From Oreohelix idahoensis (lineage: Eukaryota; Mollusca; Gastropoda; Stylommatophora; Oreohelicidae), in NCBI GenBank assembly GCA_024509875.1, contig JAMPIV010008519.1, positions 1 to 64,000 of the forward strand: a stretch of 64,000 bases of DNA, read 5' to 3'. Position 1 is the first letter of the stretch, and each line of letters starts with the position of its first letter. This document shows positions 48,729 through 59,527 of the stretch, piece by piece. Made by a program: the position numbers and the translations under genes. The notes beneath the pieces are model-generated. The model was not told the origin of the DNA, searched no databases, and worked only from the letters and a program-made list of their open reading frames with translations.

Positions 48729-49262
48729 CCCACCTTGATTTACTTCAGTGCTGACTTCAGTTCTTCCATCTTGATGCCATCTTCACCACCATTGGTTTCC
48801 TCTTCTGTATTAGTGTTTATCATTTCTGAAGCTTGGTCTTGCTTACCGTCGAGGAGCTCTGAGAAATTATTTCCATTACTTCTTTTGGGGCAGTAAGCGA
48901 TTTGCCTTGCTTGTCCTTTATAAATTTAAGAGGACACTGTTTTTTCCTTCCTCATGTTCTTCAGGGTCTTGTAGAACAATTTCTGGTTTTCTTGAGCATC
49001 TTTTTCTATCTTTTCTCCAAATTCATCCCAGGATTTCTGTTTTACTCCTATCTCCTTGTTCTTTGCTTCTAAGTATCACATAGTTTCTGTATTTCTCTGT
49101 GTTTTTTTAAATTGTGCTTTTAGCTTGTAATTATTAGTTCCATGCCTTTTGCTTTTCTCTTATTTTCTCTCTAACTTCTTCTGCCACCAAGGTGTCATCT
49201 TTCCTTTCTTCTCGAATCGGAATTTACCGCATGCTTCAGTTCAGCTGCTTTTATGATGCCCT
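48729..49262 (-). pseudogene. LINE-D linker region (copy 1)
   Basis: Minus-strand reading includes a WWQKKLER-like start (near 49180), KQKSWDEFGEKIEKDAQEN (near 49000), LFYKTLKNMRKEK, FIKDKQGKSLTAPKEVME (near 48900) and EELKSALK (near 48740). This is the segment between endonuclease and RT in RTE-like elements. It is rich in charged residues and contains frame changes. Confidence 0.78.
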
Positions 49263-49634
49263 TAAATTTAAGCCGGGGGTTTCCTTGTCATCTAATCGTT
49301 CTTCTGTGTTATCACTGAAATCTATTTTCATAAATCGGTTATGATTTAAATGTGTTTAGATTTCAATGTCTTCTTGATGCCATGGCTGAATTTGCTTGTA
49401 CATTTACCGCAAGCAAATGTTTTTATTTTGTTTTGCTTTTTTTTTTTTGTCTTGGCCTTCCACAAATAGTAGGCAAAAGAGTATTACATTTTTGTTTTTC
49501 AGTAATGTGCCTGTTTGTATATACTAGTGTCACCAGGTAAGATGTATCCCTTAAGCCTTAAAAATGATTAATAAAAAATATATATATATATAAATAACGT
49601 ATGTGAACTTGAAACTTGCCTCGCGTAATCACCG
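49263..49634. other. No gene recognised
   Basis: T-rich sequence with a short TA run near 49576-49590. It may include the decayed continuation of LINE-D, but no motif was recognised. Confidence 0.4.
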
Positions 49635-49860
49635 CGGGTCTCCGAAAAGACAAAGAAAAGAAATAAGACTATTGCTCACTCAAGCATGTCGTAGCAAGCG
49701 ACTAATATTTGGTTGTACATAGATCTGGCAATCTCATCATGTGAAACAAATTGTCCCAGTAACCAAGGTTATGTGAATGCTTGATGCATGCTTTCTGCTA
49801 AAAGACCAACTACACTGATGGCTGCATGATACGTAAGGACAGCAAAAGAAATTCATAATA
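49635..49860 (+). repeat. rep-K (plus)
   Basis: Blocks in order: CGGGTCTCCGAAAAGACAAA, CAAGCATGTCGTAGCAAGCG, GGCAATCTCATCATGTGAAA and GATGGCTGCATGATACGTAA. Nearly full length compared with 37130-37375. Confidence 0.72.
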
Positions 49861-50017
49861 CTGTAATCACGAAACGTGATGGAAAGAACTGATTGGTTTC
49901 TAAAACAATTTGACGTTACTTAATAAAATGACATTTCTAATTTTAGAAATTTCCATGTTGCTAACGTTTAAATTATGCAAAGGTTTTGTCTTCTGAGTAA
50001 AGACAGTGCTGATCTCA

Positions 50018-50290
50018 GTGGCGGATCTACATTTTGGGGGCCCTGAAGCTTGAACTCGGAAAAAAAATTAAAACATTAACTAAACGTTTTGAATAAGACT
50101 AACCATTAAATGTTGTATATAATTTCCATACATTTGGTATAGTATCATTCTTTTTAGTTTGAAATTGAAAAAACGAAGCTGGAGAAGCGGAACAGTTAAA
50201 ATGTCCTTTGCTCTAGCTCAGGGCGAAAACCTGCTGCTCCACTGCTCCGAGCTCCACACCGAGCTCTGCTTCGAAGCTGTGGTCTTAAGG
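50018..50290. repeat. Possible hAT-related remnant
   Basis: CAGTGGCGGATCTACATTTT (50018 on) looks like a hAT terminal inverted repeat. The GCTCCACTGCTCCGAGCTCC tract near 50240 is also hAT-like. The partner terminus was not found, so limits are uncertain. Confidence 0.35.
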
Positions 50291-50415
50291 AAATCTACGC
50301 AGTGATAGTAGTGAACTTGGGGTGAAAGTTTTCTTGGAAGAGGGCTAGATACTGCTGTGGCTCTATGCTCCGCACGGAGCACACAAAAAATTGATGATGA
50401 TGATGGTTGTGATCG
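50291..50415 (+). repeat. rep-K 3' end with TGA tail
   Basis: GCTGTGGCTCTATGCTCCGC then ACGGAGCACA and TTGATGATGATGATGG match the 3' end of rep-K. Confidence 0.65.
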
Positions 50416-51414
50416 TGATATGCTGTAATAGGGAGGTTTCACGTGTTGTAGATGTTCTCTACTGCTCATGCCACTCAGTCACAATCAAATTAGGAACAAG
50501 AATGTTTTAAAGAAATCCAATAGCCCAGTAACAATGTTGAGTAATCTCTTAAGACTAAGCTCTCCCAGAATATCTTCCCTTTATTAGATGCCAGGTCAGC
50601 TTCGTGAATTTCGTTCTGAAGTGCAGACATCTTTCATCAAATCACTCAATACATTTATAATAGTTTAAGTTCCCAAAGATCTGGGATCTGGGCAAGTGGG
50701 AATTCCCAGAGGTATCCACTGATTATGCAAGCAAGGATCGGGTTTCACTTTTCATTCCTCAAGTCCCGTATTCTGACACGCTAAAATGCGATGTATTCTG
50801 CTGGAACGTCACACGGTGGAGATCAATATCACAGCTTCATTATGAAATACGAAGGTTTCAAGTCGTTCTTTGCAGTTTTAATTAAACAAGTAGGAGTTCA
50901 GTGAATGTATCAACGTTTTTCTATTTTCCACCCGGTAAAGCATAGGCTTATTGACCTCTCTCCCCCAGTGTTCCCCCCCCCCCCCCCCCCCACCCCGTAA
51001 TATTCACACGCATCCACATAAACACATACACAATAGCTCGGTGATACGGCTCTAATCACAGAATACCGACATGTGAGACACCATCTGTTCAATAAACTAA
51101 AGATAGATGAGTGTACACGTGGTACTAATACGATGTCTGCTCAACATCTGCTAAATGAGTCCCCATATATAAAGAACAGAAAAAGCGCACGTGACAGTCA
51201 CCAGTACCAGTCCAGGCAAGCTCTACAGAGATGTTCATAACCTGAAGCTCTACAATTCTCAAGCTGACGTCGGTGGCGTTTTCGAAAAATAAGAAGACTG
51301 TACATGCGCACACTTCGAAAACATGAATCTGTAATTCATTCACAAATATATGCACACATCAGATATATTAATTTCCCATCGAGTGCACCTCAGAAACAAA
51401 TTCTCATTAATATT
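50416..51414. other. No gene recognised; poly-C and CA-rich sequence
   Basis: A C-run of about 22 bases lies near 50966-50990. From 51300 the sequence is a degenerate ACACGCACAC/ATTAAT repeat similar to 54900-54980 and 61015-61310. No gene. Confidence 0.5.
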
Positions 51415-52122
51415 CACACGCACACTTACTTACTTAGTCGTTCCCCTTCTACCGTGAGGTGTAGAGGTTTGGAAGAGAGAGCGCCAGACTATCCTATCGG
51501 CTGTCCTCCTCCTGGTCTGGTTCCATTCTAGTCCTCGATCCCTCAAAGATTGTCTAACGTTGTCCTCCCAGCGGACCTTGGTCGCCCTGGTGGTCTGGAT
51601 CCCTGTTTCCCATGCCTATCGTGGCAGCCGATCCTCTCCCATTCTGCAGACATGGCCAAACCATCTTAGTTGGGACTGTTCTACTTGGGTCTGCAGGGGG
51701 TGGGATTTTAGGCCTTGACGTATCGTCTGGTTGCGGACCATGTCTCTTCTTGTTACTTCAACCACCTTCCTCAGATACCTCATTTATGAGGTTTGGATCT
51801 GGCTTTTGTGGGTTGTAGTCATTGCCCATGACTTCATCCATATGTCAAGACTGGGACACAGGTGGAGCGGTATACAGCCATCTTCGTTTTCCTACCAACC
51901 TCTTTCTTGCCGAGGAATCCTCGATTTATGGCCTGAAAAAGTCTCCCAGCCGCTACCTCCCGAGCGGCCAACTCCCCCCTGATTTTTCTCCCTCTCGGTC
52001 CATAACAGCACCGAGATATTTAAAGTGGTCGACCTGCTCCAGGACCTGTTCTTCCAGCTTAATCTGATGTCTTCTTTTCTCTCGTGACATTACCATGGAT
52101 TTTGTTCTAGAGCTGCCTATGA

Positions 52123-54580
52123 TAGGGTGGCCAGACGTCCGGATTTGTCCGGTTTTTTTGCGCCCAAACTGAGTGTCCGGCCGGATTTTTAAAAAATGTT
52201 GAAATATCCGGCTTTTATGTGATTGGCTAAATTACTCACGTGAAAGACACCATTTTGAAAAATCTTTACTGGAATCCGATTTCTGAGTACATAAATTCTG
52301 CCAGAATTAAGAATTTTTATCTCCGCAAAATCGACGGATCGCGCATATTGCCAACAACACATGTTGTTCGATAGTTTATAATAGATTACTATCATATTTT
52401 AACCCAGGTTAAACGCTGTTTGTGTTTATTGGCATTTGTTAGGGGAAAATATAACAGACAAAACGGCATGAATAAAAACTTGGGGCTGGATTTAGTCAAT
52501 TATAACTTCGTTGTCTATTGCAAATTACAAATAATATTATAAATGAACTGAAAAAAAAAATTCTGTGCTTTTTCAGTGGTCGACAAGAGTATGAAGCAGA
52601 ATGTCTTGTATGCAGAGGCGGCACATTTGTATCAGTAGCAAATAAAGGTGCAGCTGATTATAAATTAAAAAAACATATAGAAACAGAAAAGCACAAGAAA
52701 GCACTTGCGTCTGAATGTTTGCAATCAAAACTGACTTTTTTTTACTAAAGAAATAAGCGAGGAAAGGTTAGAAGTTGCCGCGGCCGAGGGTGCTTTTGCT
52801 TTTCATACTGTAACTCTTTCAGATCAATGGATTGTACTTCAGTGTTACTCAAGAATGCTTTCCACGATTCAGAAATTGCCAGCAAATTCTCATGTGCCAA
52901 AACAAAAACAGCTGCTATTATCATTTCTGTGATTGCACAGCATTCTACTGAAGCAGCTTTGGAAGCACTGAAGGAAAGCGGCATTCCATACTATGGAGTT
53001 TCCACTGATGGAAGCAATCACGGCTCTGTCAAAATATTTCCAATAATCATTCAGTATTTTGACTGGAAAGTTGGTGGTCTACAGTCTAAGTTAATTGAGT
53101 TGCAGAATACACAAAATGAGACAGCAGAAACAATTTCAAAATATGTAACGGACGACATGATAAAATATGACCTCTTGGAGAAGTGTGTTGCATTTACTGG
53201 GGATAACTGTAACACAATGTTTGGTGGAATTGGGCGAAATGCAGAGGGTAACAATGTGTTTGCAAAATTAAAGACTGTGTTACAAACGAAAAATGTATTT
53301 GGTTTAGGCTGTCCAGCACATGTTTTGAACAACTGCATTCACAATGATGTTGAAAAACTTGATATTGATATTGAAAATATTCTTAATAAGGTTGACCAAT
53401 ATTTTCAAATTCATACAGTTCGAACAGAGGAGTTGAAGGAATTTTGTGGACATAGAATACAGACAACTCCTAAACCATGGCAGAACAAGGTGGCTGTCAT
53501 TATTCCCATGTGTTGCAAGAATGATCCAGATGTTTCCGGTACTGTAGGCTTTTTTTCAGTCACAAGACAATCTACCTACAGTCATCAAAAGGTTTTTTGA
53601 ACAAAACTTGGCAGAGGTGTATCTGTGGTTGGTCCATTCACTTATGAGTGTTTTTCATTGCCATATTGAACAGATTGAAAGAGAAAGCAACTCAATTGTT
53701 GAGGTTTGCAACAGTTTAAACGCATTGAAAGACATTCTTACTGAACGTCTAGGTCAATAATTTGTGCCTCTTAAAGTTAAGTCAGAAATTGCACAGAAAC
53801 GTAGAGTGGGGCTTGATCATTTGTGTGACAGTTTTCATAAAGATGTGAAGCTCCTTTATTCCAGTTGTATTGAATATTTAGACAAAGCCATTAGAAGATT
53901 TTGCAATTTTTTCCTGGATGACCTTGCATGACGTACCTGTGTGGAAAGATGTGGAAGCCTCATTGCAATATCTAAATGATAAAGGCATTCACAATGATGA
54001 CACACAATGCTTCGACCAACTGAACAATTTTAAAAAAATGTGTGGAAAGTCATATCAGTCACGAAGAATTCAGTTAGCTACTGGCTCATCAGAAATGGAC
54101 TAAATATTTTGAAAAATCGAGAAATGTTGAACTGCATTCAGAATTCTTAAGACTTGCACAATTTATTTTTGCACTTCCTGGGCACAACGCCAATGTTGAG
54201 AGACTTTTTCACTTATGCAGGGTCTATGGACAAAAGAAAGGAACATGCTGAGTGTAGATTCCATTAAAGGCACTCTACTTGTGTAGTACAATTTCAAGGA
54301 GCTTTCGTGCTCTGATTTCTATGCATATTTAAAACGTAGCCCAACTTTGTTGAAGAAGATTTTATCATCAGAAAAATATAAGTAGCACAAAATCAATGTG
54401 ATTTTATTAGCTTATTGTTTGAATGTAAAAAAAGATATGTTTCAGCGTCTTGTAGTTATCGAACAAATGTGTCCTACTTTTCGTCCTACTTTTTAAAAAG
54501 ATTGTCCTCCATTGTCCTCCTTTTAGGACCAAAAAATGGCATTTGTCCTCCTTTTTGTGTTTAACAATATGGCCACCCTA
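52123..54580 (+). mobile_element. hAT transposon, 2,458 bp, with 8-bp TSD
   Basis: The termini are perfect 11-bp inverted repeats, TAGGGTGGCCA and TGGCCACCCTA, followed by imperfect subterminal similarity rich in GTCCGG/GTCCTCC. The 8-bp target duplication GCCTATGA is present at 52115-52122 and 54581-54588, the standard hAT footprint. The element lies inside LINE-D copy 2 and is therefore younger than it. It encodes one decayed transposase on the plus strand. Confidence 0.95.
52518..54385 (+). pseudogene. hAT transposase with BED-like zinc finger (decayed)
   Basis: The N-terminal part (52518-52748) has a zinc-finger pattern: CLVC, then about 20 residues, then KKHIETEKHKK, a BED-like C2H2 DNA-binding domain. 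The catalytic part (52790-53600) shows STDGSNHG (first aspartate, near 53010), VAFTGDNCNTMFGG (second aspartate, near 53200) and GCPAHVLNN (near 53310), a common hAT landmark. The C-terminal dimerisation region is visible as LPGHNANVERLF near 54180, with the SVDSIKGTLL-like end near 54260. At least four frameshifts or stops (near 52745, 53460, 53757, 53925 and after) break the frame, so no active protein is made. Confidence 0.9.
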
Positions 54581-54900
54581 GCCTATGACCATCCCTCCCC
54601 TCTCCAGCCCCCCCCTCCCCCCCCCCCCCCGCCCTCCAGACCCGCAGGCCGGACCGGAGATGTGCCTCTGACCTAGCAACCAGGGCAACATCATCAGCAA
54701 ATGCCAGCTCTGAAATACACAGCTGTCCCATCCTCCAGCGCCCCACCGAACACTTTCTTGTTCTCTCCTTACATGCTTTGATAACATCGTCCATGAGGAG
54801 TATGACAAGACAAGGTGACAGGAAATCACCCCGTCCCACACCAGCGGTGGTCCCGAACCCCCCTGACCCATGGTCCGCTGTCCTCACATAATTTCTGCAC

Positions 54901-55022
54901 ACGCACACTTAATAAACTTTAACTTCTTATTCTCACACACGCGCCTCAAAACATTAATCACTCACTCATATGGACTTAACGGAACAGCTGAGCGGCCGTA
55001 ACCACTCAAATGCTGACACACT
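54901..55022. repeat. Degenerate CA/ATTAAT-rich repeat
   Basis: Irregular ACACGCACAC and ACATTAATCACTCACTC units, also seen at 51300-51428 (the other side of the LINE-D copy 2 insertion) and at 61015-61310. Confidence 0.6.
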
Positions 55023-55262
55023 GTGGCGGGATTGTCTCCCCTGCTCCGCGGTAGTGGTCCACTAATGGACAAACTCCGTGTTAAGGGATTAGGGTTTTTA
55101 AAGTTATCAACCTTTGATCAAGATTACTCTTGGCAGAGATGTAAATAGAAGAATGAGGCTTCTATTTAAGGGAGTCTCAATGGAATTTTACAGACTGGCA
55201 ACTATAACAACTGACATCATCTAAGATGCTATGAATATATTATTCTCCACCCCTTCTGTGAA
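55023..55262 (+). mobile_element. Foldback element FB-A, diverged arm
   Basis: Starts GTGGCGGGATTGTCTCCCC (family GTCACGGGTTGCCTCCCC) and keeps AAGATTACTCTTGGCAGAG. More diverged than the other copies. Confidence 0.65.
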
Positions 55263-55269
55263 AAACATT

Positions 55270-55380
55270 ATGAGAATCCCGCATAAAGCAGTCACCAGCT
55301 CTTGTAGTGGTGGTTCATGAACCCATCATTTTATATGCTGAGGTTGCCAGCCTCGTATAACTTGGTCAACCACTAGCAAT
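55270..55380 (-). repeat. rep-N fragment
   Basis: GTAGTGGTGGTTCATGAACC and GAGGTTGCCAGCCTCGTA match the reverse complement of rep-N (compare 63540-63590 and 28310-28380). Confidence 0.5.
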
Positions 55381-55619
55381 TTTCACACGTTAATAATTGC
55401 AAAATAAAGAATTATTAAATGTACAACTCACCCCAAATATCTTTGGGAATCCCGACTTCTGGCTCAGAGAAATAGTTAAGGCAACTTGATTAAAATGCCT
55501 GTTACACGTGGTTTGGGGTATTACTTTATAACAGAATCCCACTCTGACTTATGTTCAGCTTCCTAGGATTCCGGGCTTTCCATATTAAAAAATGTAGATG
55601 CTCAAACAGTTGTCGCGAG

Positions 55620-55890
55620 AGGTTCAGGTGTTATTAAAACGAAGGCTATCCTGGACACAAAGGTGTATCAGATGATATCAGGATAGTACCAGATAAAAGA
55701 CTGGTCTTAAAAGAAATACCCCCTTCTCTGAAAAGATTAAAGGTGTATCGACATCAAAGTGGGGTCAAGCTATGTAAACCTTCAGGTATGATGATAGTGT
55801 TGGTCACTGAAGATCTAACTGCTACCTCTCTAGATCCCACAGTGACTAATGGTTATATCTTTGTTTTAATGGCTAGTTATCTAGGGGAAA
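55620..55890 (+). repeat. rep-H, copy 1 (possible mobile-element coding fragment)
   Basis: The frame GHKGVSDDIRIVPDKRLVL, then IPPSLKRLKVY and LTATSLDPTV, is shared at protein level with the minus-strand copy at 60600-60860 (GHKGVSDDTRIVPDKSLVL). The protein family was not recognised. Conservation of the frame between two copies suggests a fragment of a mobile-element ORF. Confidence 0.5.
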
Positions 55891-56970
55891 ATTAAATTAT
55901 TTATATGTAATAACTATCAAACAGAACATTAACTTAATTAGAATAATTAAGTAGGACTGAATGAAAGTATTTACAATTTATTTGTCCTATACCGCTTTCT
56001 ATTTTCGGTCAGGAAAATTAAAAGGAAGTCAAATGGTATTTACACAATTAAATAAATAATATGGAATGTTTTTCTCCATAATAATTAATATGGTAAAGTT
56101 ATAGATATAGTGTCAATTTCTTTCTTTCCTATTACTATTATCACTTTCACTGGACTGTAGAATTCACATTAGTTAAATATTGTCCTTCATAAATCGTCAT
56201 TAAAATGTTTGAATAGTTGGGGTTTCTTTATTATAACTTTTTGTGGCTGGATCTGCTGAACAGTGGAACTAAGATTCCACTTAGCTTTGAAGATGATGAT
56301 ATGCATTCATCAGGCCAGGATCACACAAACTGCAACTCCAGGCTGGGAAACTTTGGTCTAGTTCTAGGTTTATAAAGAACTGTATGCACCAACAGAATTC
56401 ATCTACAGTGGATGTCTCGTAAACTTGGAAATACCAAGACAAAACCTGGAATGAAAATATAATCGCATTCCATGTAGGTTCCAGCACCACTCCACTCCAC
56501 ACACACACACAACACCACGTACAAACATGATTCAGATATTGTGCTAACAGTTTACACAGGACACATTACTTCAACACCCTACAGCCAGTTCAATGTGATT
56601 ACTCTTTTCCTTAATACATCCTATGTTAGATCCATTAGCCCATGATTGGCTTCCAACAATGATTTGGTTAAGTACACAATAGTAAGTGACATCTTGATTA
56701 CATCATGTTAACAATTCCTGTTATCCTAGCTTATGTTCCGGAACAGTGTATCGTTCCAGTATGAAATACTCATTCAAATACCTTAATAAAACTTACAGTC
56801 GTAATTTTGCACTACTTAACACATATTCTACACATTTTCTAATGCTGGCTTTAGTCTCAAAATCACACATGTATGCAAGCACGTCGGCAACATACTCGTC
56901 CTGTAGTGTTCCTTTTTACACATCATCGAACACATAAGTGGATATACACAGGCAAATAACAACAATATAT

Positions 56971-56975
<5 letters not shown>
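55891..56975. other. No gene recognised
   Basis: AT-rich. Short open frames (for example 56281-56508) show no domain. A short ACACACAC run lies near 56500. Confidence 0.45.

Positions 56976-57060
<85 letters not shown>
56976..57060. repeat. (TA)n array
   Basis: About 85 bases of TA with one AAATA interruption near 57028. It directly adjoins the motif TCTTACCCTCAG on its right. Confidence 0.95.
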
Positions 57061-57065
<5 letters not shown>

Positions 57066-57270
57066 TTTCTTACCCTCAGCCAATAATACATAAGCTGATT
57101 CATGCTTTCAATGGGAATCTAAGTCTGCTGCTAGATTACAGCGGCAAAAGTATTGACAGTATACAGTTTGCGCTCGTCTCATTCAGCTTGGTTTTATTTA
57201 AAAATAGTGGCGGAACTCCTCTAAGTTCAAGGTCTATATATAGCGCCGTGTCCGCCCAATCGGAGACACA
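57061..57270 (-). promoter_or_regulatory. Promoter-like repeat ending in a splice-donor-like site at a (TA)n array
   Basis: Minus-strand reading: GATTGGGCGG (inverted CCAAT, near 57260), CTATATATAGACC (TATA-like, near 57240), about 165 bases, then CTGAGGGTAAGA (donor-like, 57067-57078), then the (TA)n array. A similar arrangement is at 59280-59460 in the other orientation. No transcript evidence is available from sequence alone. Confidence 0.4.
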
Positions 57271-57619
57271 GTCCAAATCTGTGTTTAAGAATCTAATCCT
57301 AAACGTTTTTCAGCCTTCCCGTACAATGTGCCTAAGTTTAAATATTCTGTATCTAACTTATTTATGGACCAATTTTAATTATCTAAAGTGATAATTAAAC
57401 TGCGAATTTATCTCTATCTTTCTATGTATTTGTTGTTTATTTAGTATATGGCATTAAAATCTATGCAGCCTTTAATTAACTAAATCGGGAACTACCCTGA
57501 TGTAGAAATATCACTAAAACCAATTTTTCTCTTTAAATGAAGTACTATTATGAGGCATTCTTTGCATCTACTTATTAAGTAACATCCCAGGTGTTATAAT
57601 AGCTAGGTCTTTCCTTTTA
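57271..57619. other. No gene recognised
   Basis: AT-rich, no recognised feature. Confidence 0.5.
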
Positions 57620-57632
57620 TATATCGTTATTC

Positions 57633-57936
57633 GGGACCCAAAGATGCAGCAATAGAGAATGCAGTCAGCGACCCATAGCTTGACTGCTTGCATCAGGGTC
57701 AGCGAACCAGAGCTGACCAAGACCTACTCCACCTCCACGTGGTGGTCCTGGAAACAGACTGCATCACTGCAGTTTGGCTGAGCGAGTAGGGATCGCAGAG
57801 GGAAGGCAAACCCGGTCCCAAAATATGCCGTGCTAAAGTCGGATGTGTCGACCGAAAGGTGCAGATATCACAGCTCCGGCGTAAACAGACACAACGCAAC
57901 CAACGTCCTTTTCAGGGCGAACGAGGAAGAAGAAGA
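57633..57936 (+). mobile_element. 304-bp retroposon with (GAA)n tail and 13-bp TSD
   Basis: Flanked by a perfect TATATCGTTATTC at 57620-57632 and 57937-57949. Begins GGGACCCAAAGATGC and ends GAACGAGGAAGAAGAAGA. It is GC-richer than its surroundings. No pol III box B of standard form and no long ORF was recognised, so it is either a 5'-truncated LINE 3' UTR or an unusual SINE. The GAA tail resembles that of LINE-B. Confidence 0.82.
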
Positions 57937-57949
57937 TATATCGTTATTC

Positions 57950-59279
57950 TTTAAGAAATAAAATAACTCCTTCCTCTCGTTTACACAAAATAGACCTTTC
58001 TGTCAAGCATAAAAAGGTTTCTGTATACACATTAGAAAAAAGAGCTGGCTGTCTTCTTGACTAATTGAATTTCACAGTGTCATAAACTCAAAAGGCGCTA
58101 CCTTACATAGCAACATTCAGCACGCTTCCAGATTGCTGCTATATGACAAGGCTCTAATAAGAAATGTATTTTTACATCTCAAATGCCAGGACAATAGCAT
58201 GCAATTTGCGTATATTTGGGTGGGGTACATTCTCTCTACCTCTCACAGAACATTCCTCCGTGACACCTGCAAAATAATGCGTTGTTTACAAGTCACCTCT
58301 CCATTTATGGTATGTCAGCTTCCGTCTATTATCGATCTTTTTTACACTCACGACTCATAATCCATCATGTAATCTCTTTTAAAATGAATAATTATCGTCC
58401 GACAAGTCTGTTTAGAAACGATTATGACATTTACCCGGTCTAGCAAACAACCAACAACAAACTGGCCAAACAGAGCTATTTTCAGCCATAAGATAATCGA
58501 CTGTGGTCATCCCAAGGTTGTTTACTTCTTAGTAGGTCGCCCCCGTGCACTGTCCGGTAGGAAATGTGTTACACTTTAGAAAACTACACTTCTCTCTACA
58601 GATCCCAGGGTTTAAACGAAACTCAGTGATTACTCTAATCAGCAAAAAATGGTCGCAGAAGTCCCGACATAACAAGAGTTGAGGGAAGGGAGTATAAACT
58701 GTCGTGAAGTGACGTCTGTATCACAACACGAATTCTAAGTAACTCTGACCACACCACGCGCTATACATTGTAAGAACTGCAAGATACACAGACCAATCAG
58801 AACGCTCCGTTATGCCGTGTTTACTACAGCCTTGGATAAATAAAATGGAAGTCCAAATATGTGCAAACAAGTAGCGAAGGACAATTAACTACATCATTAT
58901 GAAAGAAGTACTACCTGGAAGAGGCCATCAAAACGATATTAGGGATGTTGCTCTACCCGTAAGTACTAATACTTTTACAAATACTGATATAGGATGGGAG
59001 AAATCTCTAGTTGAATGCATCGAAGCCTCAGACTAGTCCATTATTTAGCTGTGTAACGTACGCATGGAATAAAATGCATTTAGGAATGAAAAAGGTTGTT
59101 TACTAGAAATATGTAGAATAATATAGGGCGTATTTTTAACTTTAGATGAATAAAATCGCTCCAGGAATAACGTAGAAAAATAAAATCTTAGTTTTCCTGA
59201 TTTGTACAATAGGCAAAATTTACCCATATTGTCTGAACTCAAAACACATTAGTAGGGGAAACTACCTCGGACGCTCGAG
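57950..59279. other. No gene recognised
   Basis: No repeat or coding feature could be defined. Confidence 0.45.
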
Positions 59280-59454
59280 GCCACACTATTTATAGCGCGT
59301 ATCTAAAAGAATCAGGTCAGTCACAATATTTGAAAGCCACAGAGAGCGGCAAAAGAAAGCAAGTGTTAGTGGAAGCGATTTGCCTTCTGTACTTGAAAGC
59401 AGACCTTAAACAGCCATTAACAGCTCATCTGTGTGTATGCCTGAGGGTAAGATC

Positions 59455-59457
<3 letters not shown>
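59280..59457 (+). promoter_or_regulatory. Promoter-like repeat ending in a splice-donor-like site at a (TA)n array
   Basis: CTATTTATAGCGCG (TATA-like, near 59286) is followed about 155 bases later by CCTGAGGGTAAGA (near 59440-59452) and, six bases on, the (TA)n array. This mirrors 57061-57270 on the opposite strand. Confidence 0.4.

Positions 59458-59522
<65 letters not shown>
59458..59522. repeat. (TA)n array
   Basis: About 65 bases of pure TA. Confidence 0.96.

Positions 59523-59527
<5 letters not shown>

Larger units (their letters stand above)
44990..49262 (-). mobile_element. LINE-D copy 1, split by LTR-E
   Basis: An RTE-like LINE in two pieces, 48729-49262 (linker) and 44990-46387 (RT to 3' end). 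The linker reads FIKDKQGKSLTAPKEVME and EELKSALK; the RT piece resumes with VGKAVGHDDITPKMVKYMG, so the join is at the start of the RT. The endonuclease is absent. Multiple stops and frame changes mark an old copy. The related copy 2 lies at 51429-54897. Confidence 0.85.
51429..54897 (-). mobile_element. LINE-D copy 2, split by a hAT transposon
   Basis: Pieces 51429-52122 and 54581-54897 match LINE-D copy 1 (for example GGTGTAGAGGTTTGGAAGAG near 51460 and CATCGTCCATGAGGAGTATG near 54787). The 3' tail is AAGTAAGTAAG, and the copy is 5'-truncated within the RT just beyond the CRNYVRTADHG-coding region. A 14-bp duplication CACACGCACACTTA flanks the whole composite (51415-51428 and 54898-54911). 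The RT palm motif reads FADDVAL at about 54680. The hAT at 52123-54580 inserted later. Confidence 0.9.

Noticed and set aside
50018..50290. Complete hAT element
   Set aside because: Only one plausible terminus was found and no 8-bp duplication; recorded as a low-confidence remnant.
53051..53338. Minus-strand frame in the hAT transposon
   Set aside because: Antisense shadow of the hAT transposase catalytic region.
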